From NCBI GenBank assembly GCA_002633025.1, contig NMRB01000845.1:157134-221133 (forward strand): DNA of 64,000 bases, given 5' to 3'. Made by a program: the position numbers and the translations under genes. Under the pieces are notes generated by a model. That model ran no database searches. It worked only from the letters and a program-made list of their open reading frames with translations, and was not told the DNA's origin. Positions 14,301 through 25,775 of the stretch are shown piece after piece. Position 1 is the first letter of the stretch; each line of letters opens with the position of its first letter. The stretch is from Notospermus geniculatus. Its lineage: Eukaryota; Nemertea; Pilidiophora; Heteronemertea; Lineidae.

Positions 14301-17300
14301 AAAAATGGACCTTGATGCCATAGGTGATTTCCTTCGTCGCGTGCAGTTGTGGCGGGGCCGCGAGCGCTGCCGGGGTTGATGTACGATGCAGAGGCCTTAT
14401 TCACGAAGCTCTCGTAACTTACGGGAAAGCGTAAACCATTGTCCATTTGCAGATAACCTATTGTTCACTATCAGCCTGACAAAGGATTTGCGTGCCCTTA
14501 AACTTACGGGGCCTTTGTGAATAAGGTCTTTTACTTCTCTGACGGACCTCATACCTCCTAAAGGTGCTCCTCCATCAGAGAACATTCTCGTACCAGTTTG
14601 TTCTCAATGGGCAATTCACCATTGGTTTCCGGAGGACTTACCTAGGACAATGACACAAACGATTGCTTTAACTTTCTATGACTAGTTTCTCTTTGAGAGC
14701 CAACTTTCGCGGTCCATCTTACATTCTATAAAACTCTTCCGTGGAGTGGTCCCTCAACTTCCGCATCGACCGCTGTCGATCCCGTTCATCAACTTTTAAC
14801 GTCACCTCCAGAGATCTTTCTGGTTGGAGTCCGCCAAGGTCGGGGATGACTAGTGATCCCGGTGATCGAGGCTGACGTGACTATGAAGGTGACACCAGTT
14901 AATAATTCACACGATCCGCCGGATCAGAGATCAATCCCCTATGCAATAATTCGAAGTTGGTCCGTGTGGCTTCAGAGCCTGTATTTGATCTCGTGGAATA
15001 ATCATCGACAAATTTCTGCTTGTCAATGCGGATTTGTTCCAAATCGGTGACTCAGGTTGACCCGTTTGCCCAAGGTTACCTGCCTCACGAGAGTTACTGA
15101 CATTGATTATTGGCAAGCTCCAGACCAGGTCGAAAGAGATTGTAGTGGTCGCCAACTGACAACTGACCGCGCTTCTAGACGTATGGTGACACTTGGCCTT
15201 AAAAAACGTGGGAAAATCATACTTCATCGTTGCAGCATTTCCCATCTACCACTGGTGAGAATTTCTCATGGCCTGTGTTTTGTGAAGTTGTACATTTATG
15301 AATCAAACCCGTGATCCCAGTATTACTTCTTTTCTACTTTACAGCCCCCAACACTCTGAATATGGATATAGCACTGATGAAGTTGACTGAACCCGTGCAT
15401 CTGACCGGTCACGTCAATGTGGCCTGCTTGCCTGCACCCGAGGATGAACTCCCACCAGGAACCATCTGCACGACTGCTGGCTGGGGACACACCAAGGAAA
15501 GTAAGTATCATGCCAAGATGCGGCCCCATATATTGGACTTTTTTCCGGAATAACACACGCATTTCCTTCATTAGGGACGAGAGCCGTATCCGAGGATCGC
15601 TGACACGCTATGTACTCTATATCACGTCATTTAATGGTTAACCTTCATCGTTTCAATTCCCCATCGATGTGTTAAGACCATTCGTGCGTGCGATTAAGTC
15701 TGAGTCCCTCCCCACGCATCGACTGTCGTCTAGACAAGTACGAACAAGTCGGTGAATGTGATGGGAACTAATGGAGATCAGAAAAAACACGTAAAGGCCG
15801 AACGTGATGGAAACTGACTCGGATGCGGAAAAAACACGGAAAGATGATGCTTTTAGGAAAATAACTCGATTCGTGTTTTAATCACTTCTGATTTCAAATC
15901 TAAATTGTGTACTCCTGCGATATGGGTATCAATTTAATGAAAGCCCTGTCGGCGAACCATTTGAACCTTTGGTGATGATAGAGGGCTGGCCTAGCTCGAT
16001 TTCCCTTGGATGTTTGGCCTGCTCATGCTTGGCATTGAAGGAAATAATGACCCTGAAGGGAAGGAAAACGGCCAACTCTTTGAATCAGTGCCAGTCGGTC
16101 GCCGCATATTTCCGGAATTACTTGAACGTCATCACGGATAATACCCGCGTCGAGTTCCGCTGTGGTGAAAACCCGTTTATCACGCGATGAAAATGCCCTC
16201 GTCGTTGTAACATTAATCACCGACAAGGGACATTGGGGCAGTTTATATCGGAGGCAATTTTCTGGCTGATACAACAGTGTGACACCGTGTAATTACCTTG
16301 GGTGTCCCGTTATACACGATCGTCATAAGTTACAAGGTCGTCGTTGTTGCTCATCACCGTCTAATACGTTTATTCATGGACCGCGGTTGTTCTCTCATCG
16401 CGTCTGATCGATATATATCTCCACTTCACCGTACCCCAACGTATTTCGTTCATTTTTTCTGAGATTTATTTGGTAAAGAAGACTGCCCTACCACTTGCTT
16501 TATATGGGCAAAGATCCAATAGGACCACAACGCCTACATTGCTATGCTATGTTATGCTATGCCATAACATTGTACACATGTATAGGACAGACCTTTGAAA
16601 CGGATAAAAGTTGTTAAGTTACTCGAATCTGTCGTTCGTTGTAACTCACACTTCATCTGCAGCAAAGAGACTTTAACTAAGAGTGCGTGTTTCAAAAAAA
16701 TTATGTCGTTTTTCCTTGTTTATGACGGGACTTACCTGAAAAAATATCATCCCTTTTTAAGATGGTGAGGTATCCAATGTGTTGCGTCACGTGTCCGTGC
16801 CGATTGTAAGTATGGCTGACTGCAGCAACGCATACAAACTGATCGAGGAGCTGAACGTGGGCTTTAACGTCTCCGATGACATGGTCTGTGCTGGTGTGCT
16901 CGGTAAGGGAGGAAGGGACGCCTGCCAGGTAAGCACGGTATTGATATCAAAAGGGTTGGAGATATTAGAGACGGGCAATTGAAACCTTACCATCCGTCGC
17001 CTCGGGTTGGATTAATACTGGCTTGACTTTCGCCAACTGGGAGCTTCGGCTTTCTCCTTCAATGTCGTCGTTTCCTTGTTGTGGGTGGTATAGGCCTATC
17101 ACTGATTTCATGATTTCTGCTGTGACTTTGAACCCACAACGATGTTCTGGCTTTCATGGAACAACTGAATCGGACGAGAAAAGGTGGCACACATGGCTGT
17201 CGTAAGGCAAAGCAAGTGTAACTCAGGTTCAAGACGCTAAAGTCACGGCATTTCTGTATTGCAGTTTGATTCTGGTGGCCCCATGATGCTAAGGGACGAC

Positions 17301-17426
17301 GATCAATGGATGGTCGTCGGGATCGTATCGAATGGATACGGCTGTGCTCGATCCAGTTTCCCAGGGATTTACACTCGAGTGCAGAGCTACCTCAGCTGGA
17401 TAGAGGACATCATCGACAATGAGTAG
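8116..17426 (+). CDS. S1A trypsin-like serine protease, five 3' exons (5' end missing)
   Basis: Exons 8116-8326, 10603-10739, 15345-15500, 16762-16928 and 17265-17426 join in consistent phases (2, 1, 1, 0) into about 277 codons ending at TAG. Visible features: a short propeptide with one Cys, a basic activation site (RRKR before IVGG), His57 in LTAAHC, Asp102 in DIALMKL, Ser195 in DSGGP, and Asp at position 189 (DACQ), which predicts cleavage after Arg or Lys. The propeptide Cys and the Cys of VACLP would keep the light chain attached after activation. It would act as a secreted or membrane-tethered extracellular enzyme. Oddities: residue 193 is Phe instead of the oxyanion-hole Gly, position 201 lacks its Cys so the Cys in [10 protein letters not shown] has no partner, and position 215 is Asn instead of Trp. 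Signal peptide and any extra N-terminal domains were not found. Confidence 0.93.
8327..10602 (+). other. Protease intron (A to B), 2.28 kb
   Basis: The intron is GT..AG bounded. Short open frames occur (9962-10183, 10213-10479 plus) without recognisable motifs. I see no strong repeat. Confidence 0.75.
10603..10739 (+). CDS. Protease exon B
   Basis: The acceptor is TATTTCCAG and the donor GTAAGT at 10740. It encodes the segment after His57, with motifs KARVGEHD and VEKIILYP typical of the region leading to the Asp102 loop. Phases match both neighbours. Confidence 0.9.
11674..12002. repeat. Nested palindromic element, copy 1
   Basis: The outer arms begin AATGCCCGTTGTACAC and end with the inverse, and continue with GGATTTTTTTGTACTAAAAA and its inverse. 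Inside sits a second palindrome at 11749-11903 with ends TAAGCCTAGTTTATACTTCG. The two-level structure suggests one MITE inserted in the loop of another, or a composite foldback. Confidence 0.85.
12467..12795. repeat. Nested palindromic element, copy 2
   Basis: This is the near-identical copy within the second tandem unit, with the inner palindrome at 12542-12696. Confidence 0.85.
13508..13615. repeat. Inverted repeat, about 108 bp
   Basis: CCCCCGAAACGCC at the left and GGCGTTTCCGGGGG at the right are inverted, with further pairing of TTGTTCG and CGAACAA inside. Confidence 0.65.
14392..14528. repeat. Hairpin (MITE-like) element, about 137 bp
   Basis: GGCCTTATTCACGAAG is inverted against CTTTGTGAATAAGG, with CTTACGGG words near both arms. 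Confidence 0.7.
15345..15500 (+). CDS. Protease exon C: Asp102
   Basis: The acceptor is TTTACAG and the donor GTAAGT at 15501. It encodes NMDIALMKL with the catalytic Asp, the VACLP segment whose Cys pairs with the propeptide, and [10 protein letters not shown]. The Cys in the last motif normally pairs with Cys201, which is absent in the final exon. Confidence 0.93.
15501..16761 (+). other. Protease intron (C to D), 1.26 kb
   Basis: No repeat element or coding motif was recognised. Confidence 0.7.
16762..16928 (+). CDS. Protease exon D: Cys168-Cys182 loop and Asp189
   Basis: The acceptor is TTTTTAAG and the donor GTAAGC at 16929. It encodes VPIVSMADC, the paired Cys in DDMVCAG, and the specificity-pocket strand ending DACQ, so Asp189 and Cys191 lie at the exon end in phase 0. 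Confidence 0.92.
16929..17264 (+). other. Protease intron (D to E), 336 bp
   Basis: GT..AG bounded, with acceptor TGTATTGCAG. This acceptor fixes Phe as the residue before Asp194-Ser195. Confidence 0.85.
17265..17426 (+). CDS. Protease exon E: Ser195 and C-terminus
   Basis: It encodes FDSGGP with the nucleophile Ser195, then [12 protein letters not shown] and PGIYTRV, ending at TAG 17424-17426. The usual GDSGGPLVC is replaced by FDSGGPMML and the usual SWG by SNG. The last segment is the expected amphipathic C-terminal helix ([10 protein letters not shown]). Confidence 0.93.
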   Translation, partial: FDSGGPMMLRDDDQWMVVGIVSNGYGCARSSFPGIYTRVQSYLSWIEDIIDNE

Positions 17427-17570
17427 ACGTATTGGCGAAGCAGTTGAATGGGCGACGAGAGCCAATCAGACGGCATTCCTGACTTCATATGATATGCACT
17501 TTCCGGAACGTGTGCACGAGTTTTTCTTCCTCTCGCACTTATGAGTTCATCCACAAATCATGGATTACCC

Positions 17571-17576
17571 ATTAAA
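17571..17576 (+). promoter_or_regulatory. Candidate polyadenylation signal
   Basis: ATTAAA lies 145 bp after the protease stop codon. It is a common variant signal. A second ATTAAA lies near 17694. Confidence 0.35.
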
Positions 17577-20500
17577 CGTTTACAGGATAAATTGACGTGA
17601 TAACACCTGCCTTTTCTTCTTTTATATTGCGATTCAAATGATGTATGCGATGCAAAATTTAAAAAAACAGTCTCTGCACCGTTCAACCTTTCTATTAAAC
17701 GCACACATGACTTTCTTGCTACTCAGACACTGAACGCTACCGAGACTGTCCTCGTCAGAAACTGACACCTAAACAACGTGATGACGTTACCGGAGGCATT
17801 TCTATTCTTAATTGCATTCCATTAATTGTGCCAAACGTGCTACTCTGCTATTACAGTTTTCTGACTGTAATGAACGAAGGATATGTCTAAAATTTGTAGA
17901 ATACTTGCGATAAGTAAGTGAGGGAACGCACTGATTGTGATCGGTCATTGAACATCTGCCCATATGTTCATCGGAATGTTGACATTTAAAGGGGGAATCT
18001 GCCAAGTTGCACTCGATACGAGGGTTACTTGTAAATAGAAACAGAATATGAAATTGAAAAGAAAATGTGTATCAATCATTTCATTTCATTCCTGAATATT
18101 CTTAAAGGTTACCGTTGAGAACTGTATTTCACATCGTAGTTGAGATGGTTTTAGTTCCGAACTGACGTCTGCTAAGTATGACCCACAACTATTGGTCTTT
18201 TGTCATAAGTTCAATAATGTCATGTAGAGTGTATAAAAAACTTCATTTTCTGATGTTTACTGAAGCCAAGATGAGGCCGAAATGTGGTATCGTAAGTATA
18301 ACACGTAACAGGGTGTAGGGTGGTTCACATACACGGCGCCTTAAACTAGCCTTGATCAGGTACTGGTACATGTACCACATGTGTCCATCGTCGTCATTTG
18401 GCGGATACGTCAGTCAGACGAGATGTATGAATTCAAATAGCACCCCAGTTGTAATGACCCTTTTCCTTGGACCCCTGACATGTAGATGAAAATCATTACA
18501 TGATGATTTCACAGAAGTGTCGTGATTGCAAGCATTGTTTATCATTTAATTCATCGAGTATGTTCACAGACTCACTCCAAGATGATCAAGAAATTCGCAC
18601 CTGACTAATGTCTTGTCTTCCTTCTGTCTATCTATCGGTAGTTGTGGCTACTTCCGGAAAAATTCCTACGTGGTCTTACCTGTCAAATGCAGACGCAAAA
18701 TATCTCAGCTACATGCTCATTTATTACTAACGTTCTCTTCCCAGTTCGACATGTCGGGATCAAAGTTCCCACCAGGTATTGAATGGTAAAGAATAACATT
18801 AAAAACTATTGCCTTCCAACTTTTTGCGTCGTTTCATGTTCGAACGTCGAGGTGGTATAGTCGTGTCATACAGGATATTCGTGCCTTTCGAAAAGATTTG
18901 ATAGGAAATGTACGTGTACATGTACGTCCTCAAAAAATTCTAATTATAGTATTCCTTTATGTCATTGTGATATCAAAGATGTAATATGAGGGGAACTAGT
19001 CACGAAAGCTAAAAGAGTAACACACGTAGAACGTGCTTATTCCGTTAATGAAGCATTGGAATCGTGACTTCATTAATAATAAGAAGCATCGACACTCATA
19101 GCAATGTTATTAAATTCAAAACGGAAATCTCTGGTACTGATCAACACGTTACTGTATGTCACCGTCACATACGTCCGGTTAAGAACATGGGAGATCGTCC
19201 AGTTACATTGTACCTCGTGTGGCTTTGCGAAAATTCCCTAATATCGAACCGCCCGAATGTCTTTAATTGTATTTGTCCGACCCTGTCATTCAGTAAAGCC
19301 GACTTGTTACCTATTGTTTGTCCGACCTTTGATGCTAAAAATAGAAACAGGGCGGTATGCTGTTCTGTCTAGTGCATTCCATTCCATGGTTGGGACGAAG
19401 CCTTCAAAATGCCAGAGAAGTTGGATACTGCCTGTTGGCGATATTTTGACGCAAATACTATAATTTAATTGTCACAGAACCAAAAGTAGATATCTATTTT
19501 TGCACTAACTTAGTATGAATATGGCCTACTCTTACAGGTCTTCATGACGATGTATACATCCTGCGGGTCCTTTCGCTGTCGTTCGTAGGTAGGCCTAGCA
19601 ATTCATGCGGAGTAAAGCAATGTCAACAGTACTCCTGGCATGCAGTGGCCATTCCGCCTCTTAACTCGTCGACAATTCCTTCTTTGAATTCCTTGTGAAC
19701 TTCAGGATAACCAAAAGTTGTTTCGTGAAGATCGTTCACTATCCCACTGACTTTGAGCTTTTCATTCTCTCCCTTTTCTGGGGTGCCCTTCGAATCGACC
19801 TAGCAGTGAACGCCTGGCGCTTTACATGTATACCAGCACTTGCGGTGTAAACTTCGCGGAGGCCGATATAGGTAATTGGTACCACTTCTGAAAAACATAG
19901 TTTGGAAGATGGTTACATTTGCATACGGAGGTCGTAAAAGGGAAACAATGTTGGCTGATTTTGAATGACATGGTCTCATCTGCAAGCGGATATTGTTAGG
20001 GGGTACCAAATTTCTTGTAAATCGAATTCGTTCCTTCCACTGTGTCGTGGTCAGAGCCGTGAATCACATTGTTACAAGTAACAGCTGAACTGAGAAGCAA
20101 TTCCACGGCTCAGTGCCATATAAAAGTGATGACAGGGTCCATAGCCCCAAACCTTTGGCTGGCCTCTTCACCAGATTTGATGATGATGTGAATGCTGTAG
20201 GATAATCTGTTGCTGATTCTGCTTCTCACTCTGAAGCCGTCTACTAAAGATCAGATTTATGAAAAGCTGCACGATGAAATCGGCGGTAATAATAAATGTT
20301 TGGAAACATACTTTTTCACGGTTCACTCGCAGCCGCCTTTACCCTGTTTGCAGTAACTTCGCTATCAAAGGCTACTCAGTTTGGTACTCAGTAAAGCATA
20401 CGCTAAGTAGCCGTGAATGGGTAAAGCAAGCTGGATAAGAAATCTTTTATATACATTTCACATCAAACGTGTTGTAAATGTTATTCATAATTATTTCTAA

Positions 20501-21204
20501 TCAATGTGTCGTCACGATTCCTTTTTTAGCGCTATCAACAACAACAAGAAGAAGCAATGAGAAAAGAGAACGCCATGAATGCATTAGAGATCAAAGAGCA
20601 CATTTCCTGCTCTTACACTCTCATAGAAAACCTACTTGTTAGATGGTGATAATAGGTAGAACCTTTTTTAGCTCATCTTTGTCAGCTGCCCTTTGACAGG
20701 GTGTTCAGGAATGGAAATAAAGCCAGTAGACCGACAACTGCATCAGCGTCACAATCCTTCAATGTTGATGATATTCGTTCGAATTTTTCCATCTTTTTTA
20801 CATATTTTTACCGTCTGTTTTGATATGCATTTGCTCTTCAGTCTATGATTCGGTACCAACAGAACTTCTATCGAAAAGGTACACTTGAACGGTCGGAACA
20901 CTGTCTCTACTTGTGCTTCATACCCTGATACATTCGCCCTTCCTAGGGGACTGATTGGCCAAATCATACTGGTTCTAAGGCCATATTTCTGTGTGCGCTG
21001 ATTTGTCAGAGTTCTAAATATCGGAAGCCACTTCCCCGGTTATGTCCATCCAGGCTTAAGTTCATCTTAGCGTACCTCTGGCAACGCGACGCCGACGCCA
21101 CACATTTGCATCGTTTTGTCTTTTGGCCGCCTGACCAAACTAGGTACATTCTATCATTTCCGACCCTTTGCCTTAGAAATTTCTTCCAAGTCATCCTTCA
21201 CCAC
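17577..21204. other. No gene recognised
   Basis: There are only short frames (for example 19064-19372 plus) without motifs. No clear inverted repeat was seen. Confidence 0.5.
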
Positions 21205-21466
21205 CCCCGGCCGCGAACTTTTTTTTCCTAACCGATATATCCATTACGACCAACTTTTTTTTCCTAACCAGTATAGCAAAACCTAATCCTAATCCTAATC
21301 TGAACCCTAATCCTAATACTACTCCCAAAACTAACCCTGACCCTAACCCTTACCCTTACCCTTACCCAATCATTAACCTTCTATTCACTTCGTTAAGTTC
21401 GTTTCGTAATGGATATACTGGTTAGGAATCTATACTGGTTAGGGAAAAAAAATCCGCCCCCCGGCC
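21205..21466. repeat. Foldback element enclosing telomere-like repeats
   Basis: The ends CCCCCGGCC and CCGCCCCCCGGCC flank arms made of poly-T, TCCTAACC and GATATATCCATTACG, answered by CGTAATGGATATACTGGTTAGG and poly-A. The interior (about 21278-21367) is a degenerate CCCTAA tract drifting into CCTAAT, CCCTGA and CCCTTA variants. Confidence 0.75.
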
Positions 21467-24400
21467 AGTACCACCTGTAAGGTTACTGTTTAGGGTTGGT
21501 TTATACGATGTTACATTTGGTCTCGAAATAATTCTTTTCCTTATCAAATAACGCCAGACTTCGAAGAGTTACTAACCAGCTAATGTGATGGATCTTTTAC
21601 TTTCCATCAGTCGTTAACCAGGATAATCACTTTAAAACTGCCATAGATCAGCCATTTTTCATGGTTATTCGCTTATGTTCGCCAGAATTGATGGTATTTA
21701 CCGTACAGTCGACCTGTAACATACATTTCCCGACCTGACGTACGTAGCCCTTGTCGCAATTAGGGAGAAAATACGAGGGGAGGAGACGGCGCATTACTCG
21801 GGGCTTCCCTTTAAAGGCAACCCTGCCTTGAATCTTAAATAGTACTGTTAATGACAGGATTATGAGGGCAAAGGTCGGGATGCAGGAGATACAATGCCAC
21901 GCCTAACGCTTAATTGCTTTAGGAAGAAAGCTGTTCGCTGCTTTGGGCGAACGTGCTGACAATCGCTAATTAACAAGGTGGAACTACAAAGCGAGATAAT
22001 CATCTGCTTCGTAAAGGAAATCAATTTGGAGGAGGGCATTGCATGTGCGCGTATTATTATGATTTTTTGTGACTGCGTATTTACTGGCAAGGGCGAGGAG
22101 ACAGGTGTGAAAGGAGTGGGTATACTCCTAGGAATGAAAGTCATTCTGCTTATGAAAGGTTTTATTCTACTATACTATTGGGCGAAACAACTGATGATTG
22201 GCTGGTGACCATTGGTGTGTACGCATCACGAGTCCGCCGGTGCCAGGGTCCAGGGACTATTGTCCGGACGAATTAAGCCGGTGTGATGTTCTTTTGCGAT
22301 GACTATCACAATACCCCCAACCATGCCCCATTCACGATTCACAATTATGTCATTCTATCATTTTATCCCTAGGCCTATCTGGTATATCATTCACCGGCAA
22401 TGGAAAATCCAATTATAGCGCTATTCACTGAAGTCTGTCTGTTGTTTCGCTGTCTTAATTTTAGAAGACCTTAATTAACAACTATTTCTGGCTAAGAGAA
22501 AAAGTTAGCTTAATTCAAGTTGGAGGGCCAGTTCCCCTGAGAGTTCGCACCTTGTCGAAATCCGTTAATTTTGACCTTCTTTGATGTGATTGTACTGACA
22601 ACAAAGCATTCCCAGAGAATGGCTTCTTTTTACTACCAACATCAATGATTGGCTACGGTGGAAACATCAAAGAAACTCAATGATCGATTGTCAATGGTCA
22701 TCGTTTTTATGCCCCACCATCGAGATTGCACCCCGGATTCTATTATCAAATCGATTATTACTTACAAGAATGGATGGTTTCATGGCACCCATCATCTCCA
22801 CTGGCCTACCCCATGGTCATTATTTTGAGGTATTAGACATAACTTTCCAGGCGGTGTCCTTTTTACCTCGGCGCTTCTATTGACTACGACTCATCACATC
22901 GTCGATACTTGTGATTAGGATAATTACCGTTCTTGAGATATGGCTGTCTGACCAAGTACGGTATTGATGAGAGTGGGAGAAATGAACCAAGAACATGTAC
23001 AATCGCGTGAGAATGATTTGGAACGTGGTTCGGTCAATGTCAGAGTAATTTCTCCTCTCGATTAAAAGCAAGAGGTTCCAAGGATAACTTCTGCAGTCTT
23101 TTCTTGCGTTTCGCCCTGTGTCAATCAAGTGCGGCCAATACCGGTATCTTATCAATCACTTCGGGAGAAGGGATGGCGCTTTTAACAGCGTCTGTGCACA
23201 TACGTTCTGGCGCCTGATTGGTTATCTTTAAACTTTGTATCCTCTTACTTCCACAATAGCCTACGTGTGTGTATTCCATCATCCATTTCTGCTTATTTGT
23301 CAACATCGATGTGGTCGTAGTGGCGCGAAGCAGATCAATTGGAAGTGGTTTGATGAGAGGCTTAGCGTTTCAAAGATTCAGTTTGTTGCAAAAGATTCGC
23401 TGGGCCATGATCGAGGCAATCAATATTGTTCCATGGTTATTTTGCAATGGGTCCTTGCCATTGGTACGATAGCGTTGAAACCCAAAGCTTTGTGCATCGG
23501 TACACGCCTTGGAAGAGTAGATAATGTTGTGGCAGTGAGCAAATGATTCAGTGATGACTTATTTTAAAGCAGTATGAGAAAGAAAGTTGCCATTTTGGAC
23601 CAGGATTCCTCTCACAATCGATGGTGTTGTTCTAGCATGACATCTGTTGTAGCAGCTGCCCCAGTGGGTAATGGCCAATTAGTGAAAGACGGCTCTTACG
23701 GTGGTACGGCGATAGATTTACGGTGAGCTTGGGTAATGAACTAGAAAGGTAGGGCCCGCCCTTCGGCAATACCAGTAACCACTCTGACATTTTCAAGATT
23801 CTCTCTTTCTTCAAACCCTTCGCTTGAGTGTGCAAGCTGGTGCTAAATGACCCTCAGGGAACGAAGCGTATGACACATTTGCATATCACATAAATTTGTC
23901 CTGTGGCCACCTCGAGGCAGAACTGTTGGACGTACGCTTACCTTGTTACGTTTCTACGTCTGTACAATTTGTATTAATTTGGAGAGGTGGGTGGCGTATT
24001 AATTCTGGCTACAGGCAGTGCAAATACTCATAGTTCCACATCTAAGACGACGGTTGATTGACACGAAGTACGAACGCCTACTTCATTGGCCAGTCCAATG
24101 AACGTCGACAATAAAAAAAGCAATCAAGCCGATTGGCTCTTGTGCATTACAAAGAATGATTACAATGGCCAATCCTGGCTCGGCGCTAATCCTTCGGAAC
24201 CAATCGAAATCGGTCACACAGCGGACCAACCGAATAGCAAGCCATTGTTCGACTTTTACAATAGTTACGTGAGAGATGGTTTGATTTTGAAGGATGACAC
24301 CTTAGGTGTGAAACAACAGTGTATAATCTTTATGAATACGTGCATTTGTTGGCAAGGAAGAGGAAACGAGGAAGACTATTTTCAATTTATTTAATATTTA

Positions 24401-25068
24401 CAAAAGTTCATTAAAATACATTCTATGGTTGTGTGTAAAGGACTAGAAAACTGTACTGACATGAAGAAAGTTTTAAAACCTCGATGAAGTACGTTCACCA
24501 TCGCTTCATTTTCAGTTAAACATAAAGTTAAACACTTTCAAGCAAAAAAAGGACATGACTGTTGGGCCTATTGAAGGCCTGCGCAGTCTAAAGGTGTACT
24601 CGAAAAAGAGAACGATATTGAGGACACTATGAACCAAGATAAGTTGGGTGGGCCGCTTATTTTGAATACGTTAAGCACTCGTTTTTGTTTGACTATAGCG
24701 TAGTAGCAGTGCGCTGCGCATTACTAAAATGTACATGTACATGTACATGTGCATACAAGTCATGTACATTTATTTATAAGCACCATCGTGGTATATTCTG
24801 ACAAGCAATACAAGTGAAAGTACGATGCTATGGAACCTCGCCTAAGCCGCACAATGGTTGTTGTATCGGCCTAATCGCTCCGCCTCTTCATCAGAATCTT
24901 TATCTCTAGAGATAATCTCTATAAAGTGGTATTCAAAGCAAATGATAAGCCATCCGACATGAGGTTTACAAGAGAATGTGACATAAGGTCAGATGGCCTT
25001 CGTCACTCTAATCCTTGTGTTCTGCTGCGAGGCAGAAGCCATCACCAGTGACATTCATTCTGTGAGTC
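21467..25068. other. No gene recognised
   Basis: Frames up to about 100 codons (23235-23546, 24086-24394 plus) lack domain motifs and splice context. A short (ACATGT)n tract lies at about 24731-24751. Confidence 0.5.
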
Positions 25069-25129
25069 TTAAGGCGGGGGGCTACCTATGCCGACTTTAT
25101 TGACGCTCTTTGAAAACAAGCGTCCTAAT
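25069..25129. mobile_element. Left end of a TTAA-flanked element (truncated copy)
   Basis: TTAA followed by GGCGGGGGGCTACCTAT and about 40 further bases matches 44552-44612 almost exactly. The match stops where another element (25130-25775) begins, so this copy was interrupted. Its right end is not seen and may lie in the gap. Confidence 0.75.
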
Positions 25130-25775
25130 ACCCCCGTCACACTTAGTTCGAATCAGCAGGAATCAAGCAGAACCAGCCGGAATGACAAATTTGCAAAATT
25201 CGAGCAGGATTCGGGAGAGAATAAGAATGCACTTCAAATACTTGGAACGCAGCTCGAATTCACCTCGAATTTGGTCAGAAATCACGCAGAATGGCCGCAG
25301 AATATGGGTAGAATGTCGAAGAATTCACGAAGAATGCCTCTCGAATACAAAAAACGCGCTTGGAATGTTCTTCGATTGTAACAGGAATTTCACAAGAATG
25401 GTGCCCGACAGGCTGCTGAATCTAAAATTTTCATGAGTCTGAGCTCAACTGGCAGGAATGGACTGGATTGTCCTTCGAATGCGATCGGAATGTTTCAAAT
25501 GCTGTTGGAAGGCCGTCGGACTATTTAGAACGCAGGAAGAATGCAGATGGAATACACTTCGAATGCTGTTCGATATTTCTCCACTCGGAATGCACCTCGA
25601 TAATTTTGAACATGTGCAAAACATTCCGGCAGACCACAGGAATGGGCCGGAACATTACGAACGCAGTCGGAATCCAGTCAGAATTTTTAGAATGCACTTC
25701 GATTGTCGAGGAATGGACTACGAATTGTCATTCCGACGGCATTCCTGCTCATTCTTCCTCTAGTGTGACGGGGGT
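25130..25775. mobile_element. Element with GAATG-rich interior and ACCCCCGTCACACT inverted ends
   Basis: The left end ACCCCCGTCACACTTAG and right end CTAGTGTGACGGGGGT are inverted. The interior is a degenerate short-period array of GGAATG, AGAATG and TTCGAATG words without conserved reading frame. The assembly gap starts at the last base of the right end. It is probably a non-autonomous DNA transposon inserted into the element at 25069. Confidence 0.8.

Larger units (their letters stand above)
10740..15344 (+). other. Protease intron (B to C), 4.6 kb, repeat-rich
   Basis: It contains a tandem 757-bp duplication (11387-12936) and two hairpin elements (13508-13615, 14392-14528). The remaining sequence shows no coding motif. 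Confidence 0.75.

Noticed and set aside
24086-24394. 102-codon plus-strand frame
   Set aside because: Starts at TTG, no motif, and no splice signals.
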